A stretch of 64,000 bases of DNA from Pyricularia pennisetigena. Its lineage: Eukaryota; Ascomycota; Sordariomycetes; Magnaporthales; Pyriculariaceae. Where the stretch lies: contig NW_021940920.1 in NCBI RefSeq assembly GCF_004337985.1, positions 1,534,549 through 1,598,548 of the forward strand. The letters run 5' to 3'. The notes below the pieces were generated by a model. It was not told the DNA's origin and searched no databases. It saw only the letters and a program-made list of their open reading frames with translations. Shown piece after piece: positions 55,907 to 64,000 of this stretch; position 1 is the first letter of the stretch; every line of letters starts with the position of its first letter. Both the position numbers and the translations under genes were made by a program.

Positions 55907-56653
55907 TTATTTATCGTTATATTCTGCACCGTTATTGACATTTGAATAGGATAATAGACCCTTATGCAAAGGTCCGGGTACTGATTTCGTTAAAAAATCA
56001 GCTATATTTAATTTAGTTGGTATATATTTCAACTTAACTAAATTATTATTTATAGCTTCGCGGCTAAAATGATATATTGTATCGATATGTTTAGATCTTT
56101 TATGAAATTCCGGGTTTTCCGCGAGCTTTATGGTAGACGTATTATCCACTAAAATTAAAGGGGTTTTAATGTTAAAACCCAATTTTAAATTATTATTTAT
56201 ATAATTCAGCATATTATTTAAATATATGGCTTTTTTAACGGCGTCCCGTAAAGCCATATACTCAGCTTCAGTCGACGATAAAGCTACCGTTTTCTGAAGT
56301 TGAAAAGTCCAATTTATTATATTATTATCGTTATTTATATTATAACTGTTGGACAGGCTAAATATATATCCAGTAGTGGAACGTCTTTGATTTAGGTCGT
56401 TAGCCCAATCAAAATCTGTATATCCCTTAATAAATAATATATTATCGTTATTTTGGCTTTTATCCTGCAGGTTTATATTATTTATATTATTTATTAACTT
56501 TTCGTTAACGTTATTTTTATTGGATCCGTTATTGTTAACGTTATGTTGGGATATATTATTAACGTTATATTGTAGGCCAAAAGTGGGATTTTTTAGCAGA
56601 TATTTAAAAACATTTTCAAAAATCTTGAAATGTTCAGCCCCAGGATTGGCCAT
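55907..56653 (-). pseudogene. Copia RNase H region
   Basis: A 248-codon open frame carries the RNase H domain: GYTDFDWANDLNQRRSTTGY (first catalytic Asp), ALSSTEAEYMAL (catalytic Glu) and VDNTSTIKLAENP (third Asp), then KHIDTIYHF and the C-terminal PTKLNIADFLTK. All acidic residues are kept. The Asn-rich insert before it is a product of AT bias. Confidence 0.9.
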
Positions 56654-56707
56654 AAACCTGGCGGCTAGGCACGTGCAATATGTTATATCTGGGCGGCTTT
56701 TTATTGC

Positions 56708-57646
56708 TCAATATAATAATAAGCCTACTTTTTGTTGGAAATTTTTGATTTCCTCTTTTATAGCTTTATGTTTATTTATATCGAATTTCAAACCTGGTAC
56801 CCCCGGAATGGTAGACGGTTTTTCGTTATTTATAATATTGAATTTATTCAATATTTTATTGGTATAATCTTCCTGGCTAATAAAAGCGGTTTTATTGTTT
56901 TTATTTATCGTTATCCTGTTACCCAAAAAATTGGATACAGGTCCTATACATTCTATTTTTATATATTTGGATAATTCTTTATAAAGAATATCAAATAACG
57001 ATAAATTAGCATTAAATGCCAAAATATCGTCGACGTGGCAAACCATAATAATGCCAAAAAATTGGCTATTATTATTTTGGTTTACATATACGCCTTCGTC
57101 GTATGGGAAAACAGTAAAACCTAACTTTATCAGCGTTTTGGTAAGGTATTTATACCAAAGTCTAGGCGCTTATTTTAGACCATACAGGGCTTTATTTAAT
57201 TTACCCACTTTATTTATATACTTTTTATCTGTATATAGCCCTGTAGGTAACTTTATATATATTTCGGTATCGATATCTGCGTGTAAAAACGCGTTTTTAA
57301 CGTTATATTAAATAACGTACCACCCTTTATATAATGCTAGCATTATAAGTATATACCAGGTTTCTGTTCTACAAGTTGTAAAAAAGGTATCCAGGTAATC
57401 AACACCCATAATTTGGTGGAATCCCTGTATTACCCATCTGGCTTTATAACGATACCGTTTATTAATATCCGTAATAAAACGAGTATTATTTATATTGTTC
57501 AAGGGTTTTTTCTTAAAAACCCAGCGCCCAGTTATAGCTATTTTATTTGGAGGTAAGTCCGTTATAGTAAAGGTATTGGATTCTATTAAGCTATTATTTT
57601 CGTCTTTGCAAGCCTGCAGCCAATTTTCCCAATCTTGGCTTTCCAT
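56708..57646 (-). pseudogene. Copia reverse transcriptase, interrupted
   Basis: Two open pieces cover RVT_2. The upstream piece (57646-57308) has GRWVFKKK and RYKARWVIQGFHQIMGVDYL. The downstream piece (57046-56708) has the catalytic CHVDDIL followed by FLGNRITI. Between them (57307-57047) the frame is broken by stops and a frame change, so the polymerase is inactive here. Confidence 0.88.
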
Positions 57647-58222
57647 AGCTTGTTTCTAGGTATTCGGTTCTATTAACGAATTTGTTATTAATACGTAATT
57701 ATCTTCGTTAAAATTAAATTTTAACGACTTATTAATATCACGTATCGTAAATAAAACGTCATTATATATTTTATATTCTGCAGAATTTATTGGGGGTTTA
57801 TTTTTTATGTTTATTTTTATAGACGAATTGTTAGCTGCTTGGGGATTACTGTTATTGGTAACAACGTTGTTTTTATTAGCATTATTAACGTTATTCGCGT
57901 TACTAACGTTATTAATATTATTTTTATCAACGTTATTTTCATTTATATTTGTATTATTTACTGGATTTACCTCGAAATCTGGTAAAGAGAATTCGACCTC
58001 GTTTATATTATTTATACTGGTATTTTCGTTGTTTATATGTGGATAAAATTTATCCGTTATAAAGGTAATATCCCTAACCAGGAAACATTTCCTTTTATAT
58101 GGGTCCCATATTTTATATATTTTTATATTAGGTGTAAAACCTACTAAAATACCAATTTTATTTCGAAGTTCAAACTTCTTTTTATCATAGTTATCGTTAT
58201 AGTAAATAATACATCCCCAAGG
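57647..58222 (-). other. Copia pol linker between integrase and RT, degraded
   Basis: An Asn/Ser-rich, low-complexity linker as in other copia polyproteins, with stops. No domain is recognised. Confidence 0.6.
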
Positions 58223-59254
58223 TTATATATAGTTATTTACGTGAATTGCATTATTATTTATATTATTTTCACTTATATTGTGAAATATATTGGCTGGCGT
58301 TTGCATATTTAAAGCCGTATGTGGGGTGTTATTATATAGGTATACAGCGGCTAATAAAGCCTCACCCCATAAATAGTTAGGTGCTTTGCTATTAAATAGC
58401 ATAGCCCTAACCTTATTAAATAGGGTTAGATTTATACGTTCTATTAACCCATTTGGCTTTTTTGTATATGCAGGCGTAAAATGGTGTATAATACCGTTAT
58501 TCTGTAACGCAATCTTAAATTGGTTACTTATATATTCGCCTCCATTATCGGTAAAAAACTTTTTTATTGTTCTTTTACCATTTATATTAACGGTATTATT
58601 ATCCATTTGTTTTTTATATATATAAAATACTTTTAGGGCATCAGCTTTTGTTTTTAACAATGCAACACGTAAATAACGTGACTTTTTATCCAAAAACGTT
58701 ATATAATATTTATAATAATTATACGTGGGTGGATTTATAGGTCCACCTAAATCGGAATGGATTCTGTCTAATATATTATAATTTATAATATTTGCAAAAG
58801 TCCTGTTTATTTTCCGATTGGATCTTGCAGCTAAGCAAATCTCACACGTATATTTATTATAATTATATATATCGTCTTTGGATATTTTTATTTTATTTGT
58901 CTTTATTAACTGCAATAGGGGTGTTAACCCTATATGCCCATATTTAACGTGTAGTTTATATATTGCATTGGAAAAAATATCGTTATTATTCGACTTTTCT
59001 TCCGCATATAATATACAATTATTTTCCACAATTCGGGTAGGTAGAATATATAGCCCATTATTTTTATAGCCTTCTGTTATTTTATGTTTATGTTCTTTAT
59101 ATATCACTATTACTTTATTATTTATAAAAGTTATAATATAGTTATGTAATTGTGCAATAGAAAGTATATTGAACCCAAATTCTGGTACATAGTACACGTT
59201 ATTTATGGTTTCTGTTATACCTGTATTATTAAATTTGACTTTTATAATTCCCAT
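58223..59254 (-). pseudogene. Copia integrase (with pre-integrase domain)
   Basis: This 343-codon open frame is the longest in the element. It starts in the GAG-pre-integrase domain (NNVYYVPEFGFNILSIAQL), continues through the HHCC zinc region (LHVKYGHIGL...CEICLA) and the rve core with D in HSDLGG, D in TDNGGEY and E in GLIERINLT, and ends near APNYLWGEALLAAVYLYNNT. All D,D,E residues are present. Confidence 0.92.
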
Positions 59255-59288
59255 TTTATTTATATTTAAGTGGGAAGCATTACCCCAT

Positions 59289-59588
59289 TTAACAGTCGTA
59301 TCTATATCTTTTAACGTCTGTTAAATATTGTATATTGCAACATGTATAAATTGTTGCTGCACTGTCTATAATAAAATTGGAGGACTTTATAGTAGAGTGC
59401 AATACAATATGTGGATTAAAATCAAAATAAATTAAATTTGGAACAAACGTTGTAAAACAGTAATGTCCCAAATTCAAATAATCAGCTTTATTCCCGTTAT
59501 TGGGGTAATTACTATTATAATTATAATTATAATTATAATTATTAATGGGCAAAGAATTTACCTTATTATTAACCTTATTGAAGGTCAA
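59289..59588 (-). pseudogene. Copia protease region
   Basis: A short frame contains IIDSAATIYTCCN, matching the copia aspartic protease active site (D-S-G/A-A-T/S). An Asn/Tyr repeat (about 59515-59540) precedes it. The frame is separated from the integrase by a stop. Confidence 0.7.
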
Positions 59589-59778
59589 AAGTTTATTTAA
59601 CGATACGGTATAATATTTATTAATATTATCCTCACCACGACATTCATCTAAAATATTGGCAAATAGTAAATCTACCGTATATTTATCTGAATTATGCCGT
59701 AGCTTTTGAATAATATTTTGTGCAAAAGAGGTCCAATTTTAATTTAAAATATTTAATACCCAGGTTATAATAACCTTA

Positions 59779-60293
59779 TCTTAAGTAATTAAACCTTTAA
59801 ATTTCAAAACTAAATATAACTCTTTTATTTTATTCAAATAAACCTCGATATTATTAAACGATTCTGGTACAGCCGAAAAAAACTCCTTTAATAAAAGGGA
59901 ATCCGAAGTATAGCCTTCAGGATTATATATATTTTTTAATTTATTCCAGGCTTCGTACGCAGAAGTGCATTCTTTTATATATAAAAAAGGTTTATTATCG
60001 CACAGTGATTTTATAAAGGCTAAAGCCAGCGTATCTTTGTTGATATAATCCAGAGGCTCAAAGGTATTATAATTATTATTATTATTAATAATAATACCAC
60101 TCTGGATACCACTGGGGATACCAGTGGGTTCCATATTATTATTAGCATCGAAGCTAATAATAACTCCCTCCTTTTGCTCCAGGGTACATGCGAGTCCCTT
60201 CACTTCCAAAGCCGCTTAAGCACGAATAGCCCAAATAACGTAATTCTCGGTGCCCTTAAGGGTTACCTTTGGGATTTTGTCGAAGGTAGCCAT
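59779..60293 (-). pseudogene. Copia Gag, one in-frame stop near the start
   Basis: Gag starts at ATG 60293 (KVTLKGTENYVIWAIRA follows) and carries the family's 'L.G.NY..W' motif. A TAA at 60218-60216 interrupts it, where C-to-T change of a CAA codon is the simplest explanation. The remaining 142 codons continue to 59781 with AYEAWNKLKNIYNPEG, the UBN2/copia Gag core. Confidence 0.8.
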
Positions 60294-60651
60294 CTTAAAT
60301 AAAGGGTCTTTTGTTTGTATTGTATCTCGGTAACGGTCGGGGTTAGGGTCAAAAGGGTTATTCGGTTGGATAGGTCTTGAAAAAAGCTTTCAGATGGTAT
60401 AGGTCTCGTATCGATAATTCCAATGGCGGTAAAGATATAGGCGAGTATTTGTTGAGGTATATAGGTAGGTATAGGAGGGTACAGTATAACGGTCGGATTT
60501 TCTCGACGGCGCGTGAGATTCCGGTTTCGGCAATTATACTGTTGGATAAAGCGTGAATAGAGCTATCGAATGGTATAAGGCTCGGGTTGATCCGAAATAG
60601 GGCTGAAAAATAATCGATGGATTTAATGGTATTGATATCGATCTCGTTGGT
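60294..60651 (-). other. Copia 5' leader
   Basis: Untranslated leader between primer site and Gag. It is G/T-rich on the plus strand, and no frame is seen. Confidence 0.6.
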
Positions 60652-60675
60652 ATAAGCTAATCCGGGCTCATAACC
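60652..60675 (-). promoter_or_regulatory. Primer-binding site, Met-tRNA anticodon-arm type
   Basis: The plus strand beside the 5' LTR reads AAGCTAATCCGGGCTCATAACC. GGGCTCATAACC is typical of a methionine tRNA anticodon arm (anticodon CAT). Its complement would bind a 5' tRNA half rather than a tRNA 3' end, as known for Drosophila copia. Confidence 0.65.
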
Positions 60676-61334
60676 TGTAAGGAGGTTACGAGATAAAATA
60701 AGCTTAATCTTAAACGCGGGGAAAGGTGGATCACGTGTAAGGTTAATGGAACGTTAAAATGGCAGATAACCGTCTGCTAGCGGGTAATAGAGATAATATA
60801 TTGTTGTTGCACAATCGATTCGTTAAATCGTTAAATCGATAAAAGTTATAAAGGTGATGAATTTAAGGCTAAGTTATAAATTACGTGTTCGAATCCGTAG
60901 GTGCAGATCTTCGATCCGGATGTCCGGAATGCGGGGTCACGTTACATGATTTGGCCTTATTTATGTGACTAACCTGCCGACCTATTAAACCTAACGGCCC
61001 ATTGAGCCTAACGGCCTATTGTGCTTATGCATGCACAGAAAATCTGCGACCACAACGGGATTCGAACCCACGCATTTCAACGTATATATAATATAGATTA
61101 TGGTACGTGCATTATACCATTAAGCTAGATTAAATATGACGTATTTGTTTTGTTGTTGAAACTATGAACAAAGACGTAATATATAAAGCTTTGTGTGTAT
61201 GAACGCGTATACGTTTTATTTGTTATTTATTTATTTATTCGATGCAGGGTGACTAATAAAATTAGCCCGTGCTAGTCGTTATAAAAGAATGCAGGGTAGC
61301 TAATATAATTAGCCCTGTGCTAGCCATGTTCACA
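60676..61334 (-). repeat. 5' LTR of the copia element
   Basis: This 659-bp LTR starts TGTAAGGAGG on the plus strand (G to A at position 4 relative to the other LTR) and ends GTTCACA. It must contain the element's promoter on the minus strand. It carries the second tRNA-like segment. Confidence 0.95.
61046..61128 (-). other. tRNA-like segment inside the 5' LTR
   Basis: It has the same structure as at 55548-55630, with two transitions (both C to T on the plus strand). The A-box-like and B-box-like sequences are conserved between the LTRs apart from one change in the D-arm loop. Confidence 0.55.
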
Positions 61335-61339
61335 AAACC

Positions 61340-61621
61340 CCTTAACGTTAAAAAATTAACGCGTTATATTAATATTGGCGATTTTAACCCACGGATATTC
61401 CCCCCCAAAAAACAATTATTTATTATATATATTCGCATTATATTCTATAAATAATGGAATTCCACGACGTATTATAAATATATTAACCGGGTTTAAAATA
61501 TATTTATTTTATAAAATTATTAAACGGTAAACCCAATAATTTATCGCCGTTACCCGAATACGTTATTAGCAATATTTATATTTATATTCAACTTTTACCG
61601 CGAACAATAATAATAATTTCT

Positions 61622-61657
<36 letters not shown>

Positions 61658-64000
61658 TATAAATAAATTTAAAAAGGATCGTTCGTAACCTAACACTATT
61701 TTTCGTATATAATAATTTCAATTTTTTGGATAAAATATAGGATTTTGGATATGGAAAACGTAACCGAATGCAAAATTTAATATCGTGTTTCTTTATATTA
61801 ACGCCAAAATTTAAACGATATACGCAATTTCAATGGTACGCCAACGTATTTTTCCGCCAAAAATGGTTACAAACGCCCGCCTTTTTACAATATCCGGACA
61901 CCTATTACAAAAGCGCCAAATATTATATAATATACCAAATTTGTAGTTTTTTATTCCTTAACCGCCCATATACGCCTGGAACAATGCCACAATACCCTAC
62001 CCTCGCACGAATTACATTAACCTTTTATTTTATTTAAACCCCCGCTATTACCGAAAACGAAGGGGAATACGCAGGAATTATCCAAATTTATAAAATCCTT
62101 TTTAAACGTTTTTTAAACCTATTACCCGACCATTTCGATTATTTTTCCGTCCTGCTCCTCGTTTATAGGGATTAAAAACAACGTTATATATCCGTACCAT
62201 TAAGGGAACCTATATCGAATTATCCCACCCTTTTAACAAAAAATAATAAATATTACCCGTACCAGCGTTTTTCTATATCGAATTTAATTTTATTAACCAA
62301 TTATAGCAATACTACGCCCTTATTATATTCATAAATATAATAAGGTTAGGGAAATATAACCAATTTTAAAAAAATAAAAAAAAGTTTTACCACGCTTTAC
62401 GGCTTTTACAAAATGCATTCCGGTCCCGTATTTTATATATTATAATTGCTATTTTAATCCAAAACGGATTATTGGATAAGGATTAAATTTTTAAGAACGT
62501 TTTAAAAAAAGTTTTTACCGATATACCATATAATATATATATTTCCGTGGTAAACCGTGTTTACGACAATATATTCGCTGGTTATATTAACGGTTTAATG
62601 GGTATTGGATTATAAAATATAAAATTTGAAATTAATATCGCCTTCCGCACGTAACGCCGTTATTTGCAAATAATTGATTTTTTATAAATAATAATAAACG
62701 CGTTCCACCAAAGAAATTACGGGGTATTGGAAATTATAATGCCGCAACTGGTCCTATTTTTTTACGGTTGCAAAACCAAAAACTATAACTTTAAAATACT
62801 ATATTTAACCTGGTTATTATAACCAAAAATTATAAATTAACCGTTACGTACCGGGATTTTAAAATTAACGTCCGTAAAATATACCACGGCCGGGAATGGA
62901 TTTAAACTGGTAAACCTAACAATTAAATATATTAATAAAGGTCTCGTTATAAATATTAAAAATAACCGCAATTTTACGCACGATTTGCGAAAAATATTCC
63001 TAAATTGTATAGCGATAAAACCAATCGCAATTACGGTGCGCAAAATATTGGAAAATATTGCCCGTACACGCATTAATAGCAAATACTATATAATATTAAC
63101 CAACCAAAATATAATCCATTATACGTATTTATTATTCCAAAATGGTTAAGGAAACGAAAAAACCGAAATATTACCCAATTTCGATTTCGACGGCCCTAAT
63201 TTATTATATTTGGGTTTAAAAAAACTAATGGGCGATAAATTGGAGGGATTTAATTAAAAAGTCGTACGCCCCAATAACGTGTTATTTTAAACGGATATTA
63301 AAAAAATAAAGGCAAATCCAAAAAAAAGGATTTAACCAAATAAACGGTTTAAATATTAATGGTATAATTAACACCGAAAAGAATTTGCTGGACGGAATAT
63401 ACGAAAAATCCGACGAAAAAGGCGTATAAAATTTAGAATAATAAAAAACAAATTACGCAAACCAAAACGGGTAAAAACGAAAATCGTTTTATTATACAAA
63501 AAGAATTAATAAACGAATAACGGAGGCAAAACAACGTCCGCAAAACCAGTAAATATAAATAAACAAATATTAATGCTAAATTTAATTTAAAATAAAAAAC
63601 GAGGTATAATTTCCTCCAAAATCCTTCGTATAAATAACCCGTTTCCTATCCATTTTCGTTACCCAAATAAACTATATCCTCCATCCACCGCCAATTATAA
63701 ATCCAACAAAAAGAATCCTGGTAATAACCGTTATTGTAATACCCCATTAACCATGAATAATAAATCCATTAAACCGGATCCCAATAATAACAATTATTAT
63801 AATATTATATATATAAAACCCCCAATTTCCTAACATTAAACCCTAAAAAAAAGTAAAACAAAAAAACCCAAGCCGATTAAAAAAAACGAAAACGTTTAAT
63901 AGCGTTAAATATTTTTTTAGGAATGGGTTTATTAGCGTTACGCCTCTTTTTCCGAACTGGGGTCGCGGTAAACGATTTAGGGACCGAATCGTCCTCCTTT
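61340..64000. other. Old degraded sequence right of the copia insertion
   Basis: It is AT-rich and riddled with stops, with a TA microsatellite at about 61626-61652. Plus-strand translation still shows protein-like runs (for example 61768-62037, and about 62500-63270), so it probably derives from one or more coding transposons. I do not recognise the family. It was contiguous with 54229-55172 before the copia insertion. Confidence 0.5.

Larger units (their letters stand above)
55178..61334 (-). mobile_element. Complete Ty1/copia retrotransposon, mildly degraded
   Basis: The 6157-bp element has two 659-bp LTRs, TGTGA...TCACA ends and an AAACC target duplication (55173-55177 and 61335-61339). 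Reading the minus strand, the order is primer site, Gag, protease, integrase, reverse transcriptase, RNase H and a short purine tract (GGGGG, 55839-55843 on the plus strand as C) beside the 3' LTR. Integrase before RT is diagnostic of copia. Long open frames remain (up to 343 codons), but several stops and frame breaks inactivate it. Coding is extremely rich in Asn, Ile, Lys and Tyr because of AT bias. By eye the LTRs differ at about 20 sites, nearly all transitions. Confidence 0.93.

Noticed and set aside
1..64000. CRISPR arrays, operons or bacterial-type systems
   Set aside because: The window is eukaryotic with spliced genes. The tandem repeats lack unique spacers.

Overview
The window is fungal nuclear DNA, most likely from a filamentous ascomycete (Sordariomycetes-like). 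Genes are intron-poor, with short GT...AG introns of 50-200 bp and strongly GC-ending codons. The gene content fits: a chitin deacetylase with CBM18 modules, a cytosolic GH13 amylase, a PGAP4-like glycosyltransferase, a GH3 beta-glucosidase and a class II P450. The retrotransposons look hit by repeat-induced point mutation (RIP). The genus is not determined.

The layout is two-compartment. Positions 1-6.2 kb and 53.9-64 kb are AT-rich blocks of decayed transposons. The left block holds a partial minus-strand Ty3/gypsy element (gag, protease, reverse transcriptase), three copies of its about 445-bp LTR (one inverted) and a small element with 10-bp inverted ends. The right block holds a second copy of that small element in the opposite orientation and a complete Ty1/copia element of 6157 bp. 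The copia element has 659-bp LTRs, a 5-bp target duplication, a primer site resembling the anticodon arm of a methionine tRNA, and a tRNA-like segment inside each LTR. Beyond it lies older degraded sequence that I cannot name.

The 6.2-53.9 kb interior has normal GC. Well-supported genes in order are: a small GPI-anchor-like protein (-), a four-helix membrane protein (+), a PGAP4-like GalNAc transferase (+), a 92-aa two-helix membrane protein (-), an intracellular alpha-amylase in four exons (-), a secreted FMN-dependent alpha-hydroxy-acid oxidase (+), a 117-aa unknown (-), a membrane-anchored GH3 enzyme (+), a CBM18 chitin deacetylase (+), a secreted protein with two predicted ubiquitin-like folds (+) and a cytochrome P450 (+) whose intron contains an assembly gap. 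A full-length cytosolic isoleucyl-tRNA synthetase at 8.4-11.9 kb carries five frame breaks and no visible start. Remnants include a beta-propeller lectin-like gene (-) and a decayed tandem ubiquitin-like gene (+). Long stretches (12-20 kb, 22-27 kb, 30-32 kb, 35-38 kb) show nothing firmly coding.

Most genes deal with cell wall, glycan or surface functions: chitin deacetylation, alpha- and beta-glucan turnover, GPI-glycan modification and secreted oxidation. I see no classical biosynthetic cluster. The most unusual items are the secreted dual ubiquitin-like protein with nine SSRTKE repeats, the tandem ubiquitin-like remnant, the 6-nt micro-exon of the synthetase gene and the tRNA-like module in the copia LTR.
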